A stretch of 64,000 nucleotides of DNA, from NCBI RefSeq assembly GCF_003243465.1, contig NZ_QFQZ01000018.1:1-64000 (forward strand), given 5' to 3'. Both the position numbers and the translations under genes were made by a program. Positions 54,759 to 63,531 of the stretch are shown here, piece by piece; positions within the stretch are counted from its first letter, which is position 1, and each line of letters opens with the position of its first letter. The notes beneath the pieces are model-generated. The model had not been told where the DNA came from. It worked only from the letters and a program-made list of their open reading frames with translations, and searched no databases. This stretch comes from Caulobacter segnis. GTDB taxonomy: Bacteria > Pseudomonadota > Alphaproteobacteria > Caulobacterales > Caulobacteraceae.

Positions 54759-55181
54759 ATGCACGTCGAACAGATGCTCGCCACCCATCCCCATGTCAAA
54801 GGCGCGGTCAACACCGCGCTCGCCCGCTGCATCGAGGCCTGTTTCGACTGCGCCCAGGTCTGCGCGTCCTGCGCCGACGCCTGCCTGGGCGAGGCGAAGG
54901 TCGCCGAACTCGTCCAGTGCATCCGCTTGAACATGGACTGCGCCGACGTCTGCCTGACGACCGGTCTGATCGCCACTCGCCGATCTGGCGGCGATGTTCC
55001 GCTGATCGACGCCCAGCTGCGCGCCTGCCAGCTGGCCTGCGCCCGTTGCGCGGCCGAGTGCGAGCAGCATGCCGAAATGCACGAGCATTGCGCCATCTGC
55101 GCCGCGGCCTGCCGGGACTGCGAGCAGGCCTGCCAGGCGGCTTTGGCCAGCCTTGCGGACGGCCAGTCCGCCGCCCATTGA
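54759..55181 (+). CDS. Four-helix Cys-rich copper-binding protein (Csp-like, DUF326)
   Basis: A 140-aa protein with many Cys on helical heptads (ARCIEACFDCAQVCASCADAC, then CIRLNMDCADVCL and CQLACARCAAECEQHAEMHEHC; quoted as motif runs only). This is the pattern of the copper-storage Csp family, which packs Cu(I) inside a four-helix bundle. No signal peptide is seen, so a cytosolic Csp3-like protein is likely. ATG 54759 has GGGAG six bases upstream. Confidence 0.88.
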   Translation: MHVEQMLATHPHVKGAVNTALARCIEACFDCAQVCASCADACLGEAKVAELVQCIRLNMDCADVCLTTGLIATRRSGGDVPLIDAQLRACQLACARCAAECEQHAEMHEHCAICAAACRDCEQACQAALASLADGQSAAH

Positions 55182-55191
55182 ACGGTGATAG

Positions 55192-55222
55192 AAAAAGGGC
55201 GCGGACCTTGCGATCCGCGCCC
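55192..55222 (-). terminator. Terminator of the minus-strand atp operon (bidirectional)
   Basis: Nine-base stem GGGCGCGGA/TCCGCGCCC (55197-55205 and 55214-55222). The A5 run (55192-55196) becomes U5 on the minus-strand transcript, so it terminates the atp operon; on the plus strand it closes the copper-protein gene with a weaker tract. Confidence 0.85.
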
Positions 55223-55252
55223 TTCGTCTTGTCTAACCAGCGTCGCTAGCGG

Positions 55253-55762
55253 CTATTGCAGCTTGGCGCCCATCTGGGCGATGGCGGCGTCCGCCAGAGG
55301 GTCGCTCTTGGCGCCGGCGAGGCGGGCGGCCAGGACGGCCTCCGCGGCCTGGGCGGCGAGATCCACCGCGGCGGCCTTGACGTCGGCGGCGGCCTGGGCC
55401 TCGGCCTGGGCGATCTTGCGCTCGGCCATCTCGGCGCGGCGCTTGATCTGCTCCTCGAGCTTTTCCTTGGCTTCCTCGGCCAGACGCTTGGCGTCGGCCT
55501 TGGCGGCTTCCAGCATGCTCGCGGCTTGGCGCTCGGCTTCGTCGCGCTGGGCCTTCACGCCTGCGAGCAGGGCTTGCGCTTCTTCCCGCAGTTGCTGGGC
55601 TTCGTCCAGCTCGGCCTTGATCTTGGCCGAGTAGCTGTCGAGCGCGCCGAACAGGGCGCCCGGCAGGACCTTCAGGACGACCAGCAGGCCGAAGAAGATC
55701 ACCAGAGCGACCAGAACCCAGAATTCCGGGTTCGAGAGGCTGAACAGGGATTCGTGTTCCAT
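55253..55762 (-). CDS. atpF: ATP synthase F0 subunit b
   Basis: A 169-aa stator subunit with one N-terminal transmembrane helix (PEFWVLVALVIFFGLLVVLK, 20 residues) and a long Ala/Glu/Lys coiled coil. It is the last gene of the operon; the terminator follows 30 nt later. Paired with the b' gene upstream, as in photosynthetic and alphaproteobacterial F0 complexes. Confidence 0.94.
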   Translation of the reverse strand: MEHESLFSLSNPEFWVLVALVIFFGLLVVLKVLPGALFGALDSYSAKIKAELDEAQQLREEAQALLAGVKAQRDEAERQAASMLEAAKADAKRLAEEAKEKLEEQIKRRAEMAERKIAQAEAQAAADVKAAAVDLAAQAAEAVLAARLAGAKSDPLADAAIAQMGAKLQ

Positions 55763-55772
55763 CTTCAGTCCC

Positions 55773-56312
55773 TTAGGCCAGGGCCGACTTGAGCTCGGCG
55801 GCGGTGGCCGCCTTGCCGGTCAGCTTTTCGACGATCGCGCCCGCCGTGTCCTCGGCCACCACGCGGACCTGGCTCATGGCCTGGTCGCGAGCGGTCTGGA
55901 TCGAAGCTTCGGCCGCGGCCAGCTTCTCGGCCAGGGCGGCCTCTTCCTTGGCCTGACGCTCGGCGGCTTCGGCCGAAGCCTTGGCCTTCGCATCGGCGGC
56001 CGTCTTCTGGGCCTTGGCGCGGGCCTCGGCCACTTCGGCGGCGGCCGCGCGGGCTTGGGCCTCGGCCTCGTCCTTCATGCGACGGGCGTCGGCGATGTCG
56101 CCGGCGATCTTGGCGCCGCGTTCCTCGATCGCGCCGCTGACGCGGGGCAGGAGGCCCTTGGACAGCACCGCGTAAAGCACGGCGAAGATGAGCAGGAGCC
56201 AGACGATCTGACCGCCCCAGTGCTCGAACTGCAGCTGCGGGAGACCGCCGCCGCCTTCGTGGCCCTTGGGGGCTTCCGTCGTCTCGGTCGTGCCTTGATG
56301 TTCCGTCGCCAT
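55773..56312 (-). CDS. ATP synthase F0 subunit b'
   Basis: A 179-aa b-type stator subunit with a longer acidic N-terminal leader (MATEHQGTTETTEAPKGHEG), a transmembrane helix (IVWLLLIFAVLYAVLSKGLLP region) and an Ala-rich coiled coil. It forms the b/b' heterodimer with AtpF. The 10-nt gap to atpF implies co-translation. Confidence 0.92.
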   Translation of the reverse strand: MATEHQGTTETTEAPKGHEGGGGLPQLQFEHWGGQIVWLLLIFAVLYAVLSKGLLPRVSGAIEERGAKIAGDIADARRMKDEAEAQARAAAAEVAEARAKAQKTAADAKAKASAEAAERQAKEEAALAEKLAAAEASIQTARDQAMSQVRVVAEDTAGAIVEKLTGKAATAAELKSALA

Positions 56313-56393
56313 GGGCGAAGGCGCCTCTCAGCTATTGCGCTTGGAGCGGACCGTGATCCGGCCCGCTCCAGGAAGCGCGAGAAAACAGAAATC

Positions 56394-56427
56394 GGGGCGC
56401 GTCGCTTCCGGTGAAGCGCCGCGCCCC
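56394..56427 (-). terminator. Strong hairpin between atpE and the b' gene
   Basis: GGGGCGCG...CGCGCCCC outer arms (56394-56401 and 56420-56427) with an inner GCTTC/GAAGC pair. On the minus strand it lies just after the atpE stop and is followed by a T-rich stretch (GATTTCTGTTTTCT). A second inverted repeat, GGAGCGG/CCGCTCC, sits at 56343-56369. Such structures can let atpE be expressed above the other F0 genes. Confidence 0.55.
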
Positions 56428-56437
56428 GGGGATCGGA

Positions 56438-56662
56438 TTACGAGAACAGGATCAGGAAGGCGATAACCAGGGCGAAGATGCCCAGGGCTTCCGTCAGGGC
56501 CATGCCCAGGAACAGCATCGGACGCTCTTGAGCGGCGGCCGTCGGGTTGCGCAGGGCGCCTTGGAAGTAGTTGCCGAACATCACGCCCAGGCCCACGCCC
56601 GCGCCGATCATGCCGAGCATGGCCAGACCAGCGCCGATGTACTTAGCAGCAGCAGCGTCCAT
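56438..56662 (-). CDS. atpE: ATP synthase F0 subunit c
   Basis: A 74-aa rotor-ring subunit with two helices. The first has the GAGVGLG packing motif; the second carries the proton-binding Glu (E58) in LGMALTEALGIF. It is followed by the strong hairpin, consistent with a high copy requirement for the ring. Confidence 0.96.
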   Translation of the reverse strand: MDAAAAKYIGAGLAMLGMIGAGVGLGVMFGNYFQGALRNPTAAAQERPMLFLGMALTEALGIFALVIAFLILFS

Positions 56663-56709
56663 GATTGAGACTCCTTGAGAAGGGTATTGGTTGAAAGACT
56701 AGAGGTTGA

Positions 56710-57471
56710 TCAGTGGCTGTCGAGGTGCACGACGTCGTTGAGATAGACGCAGGTGAGCACCGCGAACACGAAGGCCTGGAGGAAGGCCACCATGAACTCG
56801 AGGGCCGTCAGGGCGACGACCGAGGTCAGGGCCAGGGCCGCACCGGCCCAGCCCAGCACGCCGAGACCGCCCAGGGCGATCACGAAGCCGGCGAAGATCT
56901 TCAGCACCACGTGACCGCCCAGCATGTTGCCGAACAGACGAAGGCCGAGGGTGATCGGACGGATCAGGAACGACAGGATCTCGATCGGCACCAGCAGGAT
57001 GTACAGCACCGGCGGCACGCCCGACGGGGCGAACAGCTTGAAGAACTTCAGGCCGTTCTTGGCGAACCCGACGCCGATCACGGTCAGGATGACCATCAGG
57101 CCGAGCGTCAGGGTCACGGCCAGCTGCGAGGTCGAGGTGAAGACCAGGAACATGCCCTGCATGTTCATGAACAGCACGAACGCGAACAGCGTGAACACGA
57201 AGGGCAGGAACTTCTTGCCGTCGTGGCCGATGATCGACTCCGCCAGCCCGTCCACCAGGCCGTACAGCATCTCGCCGACCGCCTGCAGGCGGCCCGGCAC
57301 CACGGCTCGGCGCGCGGCCAGGCTGTAGAAGACGATGATCAGGGTCGCGGCCAGCAGCATCGCGAACACCGAGTTCGTGATCGACAGGTCGATAGCGCCC
57401 AGGCCGGGAACGGTCACGGTGGGCAGTTCCACGATCTTCTTGATCTGGAACTGGTGCATCGGATCGGCCAT
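56710..57471 (-). CDS. atpB: ATP synthase F0 subunit a
   Basis: A 253-aa membrane subunit forming the proton half-channels. The essential Arg is in PITLGLRLFGNMLGGHV; the C-terminal LEFMVAFLQAFVFAVLTCVYL helices contact the c ring. Its gene follows atpI by 5 nt. An in-frame upstream start exists, but MADPMHQFQI is the family N-terminus. Confidence 0.95.
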   Translation of the reverse strand: MADPMHQFQIKKIVELPTVTVPGLGAIDLSITNSVFAMLLAATLIIVFYSLAARRAVVPGRLQAVGEMLYGLVDGLAESIIGHDGKKFLPFVFTLFAFVLFMNMQGMFLVFTSTSQLAVTLTLGLMVILTVIGVGFAKNGLKFFKLFAPSGVPPVLYILLVPIEILSFLIRPITLGLRLFGNMLGGHVVLKIFAGFVIALGGLGVLGWAGAALALTSVVALTALEFMVAFLQAFVFAVLTCVYLNDVVHLDSH

Positions 57472-57476
57472 CGGCC

Positions 57477-57857
57477 CTAGTCTCTCTTCTGCTTGGGGAC
57501 GGTAGGCCCGTCTCCCGTGTCTCCGCCGGCATTCCCTTGAGGGGACGGCGCCGACGCCTGCGCGCTCAGTTTCATCGCCTTGCGGACGATGGAGAAAATC
57601 GCGAGCCCCAGACCGATCAGCAGACCGCCGACCATGCCCCAGGGGCTCGTGTGGACGTAGTGGTCGAGCAGCCAGCCGAAGCCGAGACCCACCAAAACAC
57701 CCCCGATCAGGTCCGCCAGCAGACGGTAACCGTCCTGCTGGGCCTTTTCGGACGCGGCTTTCACCGGCTTTTCCGCCGCCCTCCGCGCCTCAAATGCGGC
57801 GAGCCGAGCGTCGAGGCTCTGCGGAGCCTTGTCGTTCGGTTCGTCGGCCTTGGGCAT
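57477..57857 (-). CDS. atpI: ATP synthase accessory protein AtpI
   Basis: A 126-aa protein with an N-terminal charged region and two helices (LLADLIGGVLVGLGFGWLLD, then SPWGMVGGLLIGLGLAIF) in a GxxxG-like context. AtpI helps assemble the c ring or takes up Mg2+. It is the first gene of the minus-strand F0 operon. Confidence 0.9.
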   Translation of the reverse strand: MPKADEPNDKAPQSLDARLAAFEARRAAEKPVKAASEKAQQDGYRLLADLIGGVLVGLGFGWLLDHYVHTSPWGMVGGLLIGLGLAIFSIVRKAMKLSAQASAPSPQGNAGGDTGDGPTVPKQKRD

Positions 57858-58217
57858 AGGAAGCGGCAGGTCCGAAAGCGCCGAGGACGCGCCAAAACAA
57901 GGCGCTTTTCCGGCCGGCTTGATCGGCGCGGAACCTATAGACCTCGCTGCGGTGCGTCAAGGTGACCGCTACACGAAGCAAGTCGCGGGAATATTTGAAG
58001 TTTTTGCGTTCCCCTCCGTCAGGCGGGCAAAACCGACCCCAATCTTGTCCCGGCGCGGGGGCGCGGCGCTCTTTCGGAACGTAAAAGGCTTCCTATCTGA
58101 GAAACGCTCTCCAAGACGCCGCTCCCCCTAGGCAAGGAGCGTCGGGCCTCGATGACGCATTGATTTTTCCGTCGATTTAGGCTTTAGAGCCGCCGCCTCC
58201 AAACAATACGAAGATTC
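57858..58217. other. 360-base divergent intergenic region (atpI / DUF6481)
   Basis: Contains the putative atp promoter on the minus strand and the DUF6481 promoter on the plus strand. A small GCGCC-N7-GGCGC hairpin followed by TTTT (57889-57909) lies in the atpI leader. No ORF with protein-like composition was found between. Confidence 0.6.
58160..58188 (+). promoter_or_regulatory. Possible sigma70-type promoter of the DUF6481 gene
   Basis: TTGATT (58160-58165) and TTTAGA (58183-58188) are separated by 17 nt, 30 nt before the ATG. This is an approximate match only, and Caulobacter promoters often deviate from the enteric consensus. Confidence 0.3.
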
Positions 58218-58607
58218 ATGTCGCACCTGAAGAACACCGGATTCGCCGATCGTATTTCCGCCCAGCAGGAAGCCAAGAAGGCGATGCTGGCTAAATTCAA
58301 GGCCAAGCCGACCGTCCAGGACCCCGATTTCGACAAGCGCGAAGAGCTTCGCGCCGCCGAACTCGAAGCCGTCCGCGCCGCCCGCGCCGAAGCCAAGGAA
58401 AAGGCCCGTCTCGAAGCCCTGGCTCGCCAGGAAGAGCTGATGGCCGCCAAGCGCGCCGAGCGGAAGGAGCGCAAGGCCCTGGAAGCCGCCGAAATGCGCG
58501 TCCGCAAGGAAGAAAAGGCCAAGGAGCGCGACGAACTGCGCGCCCTGGGCAAGCCGACCAACAGCAAGCAGTCGCGCGCTCACCAGTGGGCTCACCTGCT
58601 GGGTTAA
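58218..58607 (+). CDS. DUF6481 family charged coiled-coil protein
   Basis: A 129-aa protein almost entirely helical and charged: long Glu/Lys/Arg/Ala runs with heptad spacing after an N-terminal GFADRISAQQEAKKAMLAKF. The C-terminus ends SKQSRAHQWAHLLG. DUF6481 members are found across alphaproteobacteria with no known role. A strong terminator follows. Confidence 0.8.
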   Translation: MSHLKNTGFADRISAQQEAKKAMLAKFKAKPTVQDPDFDKREELRAAELEAVRAARAEAKEKARLEALARQEELMAAKRAERKERKALEAAEMRVRKEEKAKERDELRALGKPTNSKQSRAHQWAHLLG

Positions 58608-58613
58608 GGATCG

Positions 58614-58636
58614 AGGGGCCTTTCGGGCCCCTTTTT
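58614..58636 (+). terminator. Rho-independent terminator after the DUF6481 gene
   Basis: GGGGCC (58615-58620) and GGCCCC (58626-58631) with a short loop, then TTTTT (58632-58636). Confidence 0.88.
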
Positions 58637-58673
58637 CTTTGCCTGAGGCGTCGAACGGGACCATGAGCCGCTC

Positions 58674-59453
58674 ATGGTTTCGCTAGACGTCATCGCCAGT
58701 CTGTTCGTGGTCGCCGCCCTGGCCGGAGCCCTGGACGCCATCGCCGGCGGCGGCGGTCTCGTGACCCTGCCGGCCCTGCTGCTGGCCGGCCTCTCGCCGG
58801 TCCAGGCCCTGGGCACCAACAAGCTGCAGGGCGCGGTCAGCGCCATCTCCTCGACCAGCGCCTTCGCCCGCCGCGGCCTGATCGACTGGAAGACCGCCTG
58901 GCCGGTCGCTCTCGGCGCCGCGATCGCGGGCCTGTGCGGCGCCCTCTGCGCCAGTCTGCTGTCACCCCAGGTCCTGCGCGCCATCGTGCCGGTGCTGCTG
59001 ATCGCCATCGCGCTCTATTTCGGCTTCTCGCGCGCCCTGAAGCGCGAGGACGTGTCGCCGCGCATGGCGCTGATCCCGTTCGCCTGCTTCGTGGCCCCGC
59101 TGGTCGGCTTCTACGACGGGATCTTCGGTCCCGGGGCGGGGGCCTTCTACATGGTCGCGATCGTCACCCTGTTGGGCTACGGGGCGCTGAAGGCCACCGC
59201 CCACACCAAGCTGGCCAACGCCGCCAGCAACCTGGGCAGCCTGGCCCTGTTCACGCTGAAGGGCGCGGTCGTCTGGCCAGTGGGCCTGGCCATGGCGGCC
59301 GGCGCATTCCTGGGGGCCCAGGTCGGGTCAAGGCTGGCCATGCGCTTTGGACCGAAGCTGATCCGGCCTCTCCTGGTCGTGATCTCGTGCGCCATGGCGG
59401 TGAAGCTGCTGGCCGATCCGGCCAATCCCATCCGCCAGGCGATCGGGTTCTAG
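58674..59453 (+). CDS. TSUP (TauE/SafE) family permease
   Basis: A 259-aa membrane protein with about eight helices in two repeats. Conserved segments are GGGLVTLPALLLAGLSPVQALGTNKLQG (abridged to motif use) in the first repeat and FGPGAGAFYMVAIVTLLGYG in the second. Members export or import sulfite, sulfonates or small organic anions. It is convergent with smc, sharing the CTAG stop. Confidence 0.92.
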   Translation: MVSLDVIASLFVVAALAGALDAIAGGGGLVTLPALLLAGLSPVQALGTNKLQGAVSAISSTSAFARRGLIDWKTAWPVALGAAIAGLCGALCASLLSPQVLRAIVPVLLIAIALYFGFSRALKREDVSPRMALIPFACFVAPLVGFYDGIFGPGAGAFYMVAIVTLLGYGALKATAHTKLANAASNLGSLALFTLKGAVVWPVGLAMAAGAFLGAQVGSRLAMRFGPKLIRPLLVVISCAMAVKLLADPANPIRQAIGF

Positions 59454-62400
59454 GCCGCCACCAGCTTCTCGGCCGTGCTCAGATCCACGCTGACCAGCTG
59501 GCTGACCCCGCGTTCGGCCATGGTGACGCCGAACAGGCGGTCCATCCGGCTCATGGTCACGGGGTTGTGCGTGATGGCGATGAAGCGCGTCTGCGTGCGG
59601 CGGCGCATCTCGTCGAGCATGTTGCAGTAGCGGTCGACATTGGCGTCGTCGAGCGGCGCGTCGACTTCGTCCAGCACGCAGATCGGCGCCGGATTGGCCA
59701 GGAACACGCCGAAGATCAGGGCGCTGGCGGTCAGGGCCTGCTCGCCGCCGCTCATCAGGCTCATGCTGGCCAGGCGCTTGCCGGGCGGGCAGGCGTAGAT
59801 CTCGAGGCCCGCTTCGAGGGGGTCGTCGCTCTCGATCAGCTTCAGCTCGGCCTGGCCGCCGCCGAACAGCGCCTGAAAGAGAGTCTGGAAGTTGGCGTTG
59901 ATGACGTCGAACGCGGCCAAGAGCCGTTCCCGCCCCTCGGCGTTCAGCTCCTCGATGCCGGCGCGAAGCTTTGTCACCGCGCCCGACAGATCGGCGCGCT
60001 CTGTCCGCATGATCTCCAGGCGGCCGGCGTATTCCTGGGCCTCTTCCTCGGCGCGGAGGTTCACTGGACCAATCGCGTCGCGCTCGCGCTCCAGGGCGAA
60101 CAGGTGAGCTTCCACGCCGGCGGCGTCCTTCGGCACGGCCACGGCCTCGCCGGCGACGTGACGGCCGAGTTCTTCGGGCTCCATGCGAGCCTGCTCACGA
60201 ATGGCCGTGGCGACCTCGGCGAAGCGCTGGCGGGCGCCGTCCAGGTGAGCGACCAGGGCGGCGCGCTTCTCGCGCGCCTCGCCGGCCGCCTGCTCGGTCG
60301 CGCGGGCGGCGCGATCGGCGTTCACGCGGTTGGTCTCGGCGGTCTCCAGGGCGTCGCTGGCCTTGGCGCGGCGGGCCTCGGCGGCGGCGAACGCGTCGAG
60401 CAGGGCGACCAGCTTCTCTTGCAGGGCGGCTGGCGCCTCGCGCGCGGCCTCGAGGGCGGCGGCGGCCTTGGCGCGGTCCCCTTCCAGCGACTCCGTGCGC
60501 CTGGCCGCGGTCTCGGCGCGCTTGGCCCAGTCGGTACGGTCGCGCTCCAGGTTCTCCAGCCGGCGCTGACGGCCCGCGCGTTCCCGGGTCTCGACGTCGA
60601 GGGCCGTGCGGGCCGCGCTGGCGGCTTCGCGCGCCTTGGCGGCGTCCTGGCGCGCCTGGGCGAGTTGAGGTTGCAGGTCGCCCGAGGTCTGGGCGGCGGC
60701 GTGAGCGTCCCGCGCCTGGGCGAGCGCCGCGTCGGCCTCGACCTTTTCGGTCTCGAACCGGGCGATGGTGTCGTCGAGGGACTGGGCGCGCGCGGCCCTC
60801 ATCGTCTGCTCGCGCTCGAACTTGGCCACTTGCTCGCGGGCCTGGTTCAGGAGGCGCTCGGCGTCCGGCGGACCGCGGCGCTTGTCGCGCAACAGATCCT
60901 CGACCGCCCGCATGCGATCCGCGGCGCTTCTCAAGGCGGCCGCGGTGGCCTCAGCCCGAGGGACCAGGACGTCGATCTCGGCCTCGACCTCGGCCAGGCG
61001 GGTGCGTTGTTCAAGTCGGACAGCGGCGGGCTTTGGCGCGTCGGCGCGGGCGACGAAGCCGTCCCAGCGCCAGAGGTCGCCTTCGATCGAGACCAGGCGC
61101 ATGCCGGGCTTGAGCGCCTTCTGCAGCCGGTCCCCGTCGGCGCGAGCGACCACGGCCACGTGTGAGAGACGAGCGATCAGCTCGGGCGGCGCCTTGACTA
61201 GCGGGACGAGTGGTTGGGCGCCCTCAGGCCAGAGCGGGGACGAAACCTGCGCCCCGCCCCAGTAGGACGGGGCCTTGGAATCGAGGGCGGCGTCGAGATC
61301 GTCGCCGAGCGCGGCGGCCAGGGCCGCGCCATAGCCCTTGTCGGGGGACACGCTGTCCAGCGCCGGCGCATGGCCGCTCTTGGCGCGGGGGGCAGTCAGT
61401 TGGGCGAGACCCCGCGCTTCGGTGCGCAGGCGCCCAAGCTGGTCCTCGACACCGCGCGCGAGTTGGCGGGCCTGGGCCTCCTGCTCGGCGGCCTTGACGC
61501 GCTCGGCCTCGGCTTCCTCGAGCGCCGCGCGGGCGGCGGCCAGGGCGGCCTCGGCGTTGGTGAAGCGCTGGCGGGCCTCGGCGGCGGCCGGATCGACCTC
61601 GGGACCGATCGCCGCGCGCTCGGCCTTGGCCTGGTCGAGCGCGCGGTTGGTGCGGCTGGCGCGCGCGTCGGCTTCGGACAGGCGTGTGGTCGCGGCGCGG
61701 AACTGCGCCTCCTCGGCGGCGACTCGCGCGGCCAGCTGCTCGACCCGGGTCTCGGCGGCGGCGCGGGCGGCTTCGGCGGCCTTGGCGGCGGCCTCCAGTT
61801 CGGGACCCCGCTCGGGGGCTGCGGCGACCAGGGCGCGAACCTCGGCGAGCTCGGCGTCGATGCGGGCGAGGGCGGCGGCGGCGTCTTCCTTGGCCTGCTG
61901 TTCGCGCGTCCGATCGGCGTCGATGCGGGCCAGATCGCTCTTCAGCCGCTCGAACTCGGCGGAGGCCGCCTCCGCCTCGCGCTCGGCGCGGTCCTTCTGG
62001 ATGGCCAGCTGACCGAGGATCGCCTGGGCGATCGTCGCCTCTTCCCGCAGCGGCGGCATAGAGGCTTCGGCCTCGGTGATCGCCACCTGGGCGGCGGCGC
62101 TGGCGCGGGCGGTTTCCTCGACAAGCCGCGCGGCCTCGGTCGCCTCGCGCTGGGTGCGCTCCAGCGTGTCGCGAGCCTCGGTCCAGCGGGCGTAGAGCAC
62201 CGCCCCCTGCACCGCACGGATCTCGGCCGACAGGCGCTTGTACTTCTCGGCCTGGCGCGCCTCGCGCTTGAGGCGGTTCAGCGCCGTCTCCAGCTCGCGG
62301 GCCACGTCGTCCAGGCGGGCGAGATTGGCCTCGGCGGCGCGCAGGCGCAGCTCGGCCTCGTGCCGACGGGTGTGCAGGCCCGAGACGCCAGCCGCCTCTT

Positions 62401-62893
62401 CCAGGATGCGGCGGCGGTTCTGCGGCTTGGCGCCGATCAGCTCGCTGATCTGGCCCTGGCGGACCAGGGCCGGCGAGTTGGCGCCGGTCGAGGCGTCGGC
62501 GAACAACAGCTGGACGTCGCGGGCCCGCACCTCGCGGCCGTTGATCCTGTAGGTCGAGCCCGAGCCGCGATCGATGCGGCGAACGACCTCCAGCACCGGG
62601 TCGTCGTTGAACTGGGCCGGCGCGGTGCGGTCGGCGTTGTCGATGGTCAGGGCGACGTCGGCGTGGTTGCGCGGCGGGCGCGCGCCGCTGCCGGCGAAGA
62701 TCACGTCGTCCATGCCGCCGGCCCGCATGGCCTTGGCGGAGTTGGCGCCCATCACCCAGCGCAGGGCTTCCAGGAGGTTCGACTTGCCGCAGCCGTTCGG
62801 CCCGACGATGCCGGTGAGGCCCGGCTCGATCCGAAACTCGGTCGGTTCGACGAAGGACTTGAAGCCCGAAAGGCGAAGGCGCTGGAACTGCAC
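59450..62893 (-). CDS. smc: Chromosome segregation protein SMC
   Basis: An 1147-aa SMC ATPase. Walker A GPNGCGKS is at 31-38, the C-terminal signature motif is LMSGGEQALTA and Walker B is ICVLDEVDAPLDD. Between are two long Ala/Glu/Arg coiled coils flanking a hinge. It condenses and segregates the chromosome with ScpAB. The downstream dsbA-like genes lie 20 nt upstream of its start on the minus strand, so they may be co-transcribed. Confidence 0.97.
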   Translation of the reverse strand: MQFQRLRLSGFKSFVEPTEFRIEPGLTGIVGPNGCGKSNLLEALRWVMGANSAKAMRAGGMDDVIFAGSGARPPRNHADVALTIDNADRTAPAQFNDDPVLEVVRRIDRGSGSTYRINGREVRARDVQLLFADASTGANSPALVRQGQISELIGAKPQNRRRILEEAAGVSGLHTRRHEAELRLRAAEANLARLDDVARELETALNRLKREARQAEKYKRLSAEIRAVQGAVLYARWTEARDTLERTQREATEAARLVEETARASAAAQVAITEAEASMPPLREEATIAQAILGQLAIQKDRAEREAEAASAEFERLKSDLARIDADRTREQQAKEDAAAALARIDAELAEVRALVAAAPERGPELEAAAKAAEAARAAAETRVEQLAARVAAEEAQFRAATTRLSEADARASRTNRALDQAKAERAAIGPEVDPAAAEARQRFTNAEAALAAARAALEEAEAERVKAAEQEAQARQLARGVEDQLGRLRTEARGLAQLTAPRAKSGHAPALDSVSPDKGYGAALAAALGDDLDAALDSKAPSYWGGAQVSSPLWPEGAQPLVPLVKAPPELIARLSHVAVVARADGDRLQKALKPGMRLVSIEGDLWRWDGFVARADAPKPAAVRLEQRTRLAEVEAEIDVLVPRAEATAAALRSAADRMRAVEDLLRDKRRGPPDAERLLNQAREQVAKFEREQTMRAARAQSLDDTIARFETEKVEADAALAQARDAHAAAQTSGDLQPQLAQARQDAAKAREAASAARTALDVETRERAGRQRRLENLERDRTDWAKRAETAARRTESLEGDRAKAAAALEAAREAPAALQEKLVALLDAFAAAEARRAKASDALETAETNRVNADRAARATEQAAGEAREKRAALVAHLDGARQRFAEVATAIREQARMEPEELGRHVAGEAVAVPKDAAGVEAHLFALERERDAIGPVNLRAEEEAQEYAGRLEIMRTERADLSGAVTKLRAGIEELNAEGRERLLAAFDVINANFQTLFQALFGGGQAELKLIESDDPLEAGLEIYACPPGKRLASMSLMSGGEQALTASALIFGVFLANPAPICVLDEVDAPLDDANVDRYCNMLDEMRRRTQTRFIAITHNPVTMSRMDRLFGVTMAERGVSQLVSVDLSTAEKLVAA

Positions 62894-62913
62894 GAGGCGG
62901 TCCCCCTGACCCG

Positions 62914-63531
62914 TCAGCCCTTCGCCGCCACGCCGAACGCGCGCGACAGGGCGTCGAAGCCGATGTCGCCCTCGATCGGCGAGCCGTTGACGAAGAAGGT
63001 TGGCGTGACCTCGATATTGTCCTGATTGATCGCCCGGAAGAACCGGTCATTGACCGCCTTCAGCGCGGCCGGGTCCTTCAGGGCGGCCGAGAACTGCGCC
63101 GGCGTCAGGCCGTATTGCTTGCCGATCGCCTCGAGTCCCTCCCACAGCTTCTCGCTGCGATAGATCTCCTCCTGGCGCTGGAAGATGGTCGCCAGGACGT
63201 CGAAATACTTGCCAGGAATCCGGCGCGCCAAGATGAAGCCGGCGGCGGCGAACTCGGTCGGCGGCGTCAGGAACTCCCGGAAGACCAGACGGACCTTGCC
63301 AGTGTCGATGAAAGCCTTGCGGACCTGCGGCAGCTCCTCGGTCCACCAGTGGGCGCAATGGGGGCAACTGGCCGAGGCGTAGACCACGAACTGGACCGGG
63401 GCCTTGGGCGAGCCCAGCGTCATCTCGCCAGGGACCGGCGGCAAGGGCGCCGCCCGCGCGGGCGTCGCCCCCAGCGCGAGGCCGGGGAGCGCGAGGCCGG
63501 AGACGATCAGGGCGCGCCGGTCCAGGGTCAT
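62914..63531 (-). CDS. DsbA family thiol:disulfide protein, copy 2
   Basis: A 205-aa periplasmic thioredoxin-fold protein. The N-terminal signal (MTLDRRALIVSGLALPGLAL region) is Tat-like, with RR near the start. Active-site CPHC is in YASASCPHCAHWW, and the cis-Pro loop in VTPTFFVNG. It overlaps the upstream dsbA-like stop by 1 nt (TAATG), so the pair is co-translated. Confidence 0.9.
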   Translation of the reverse strand: MTLDRRALIVSGLALPGLALGATPARAAPLPPVPGEMTLGSPKAPVQFVVYASASCPHCAHWWTEELPQVRKAFIDTGKVRLVFREFLTPPTEFAAAGFILARRIPGKYFDVLATIFQRQEEIYRSEKLWEGLEAIGKQYGLTPAQFSAALKDPAALKAVNDRFFRAINQDNIEVTPTFFVNGSPIEGDIGFDALSRAFGVAAKG

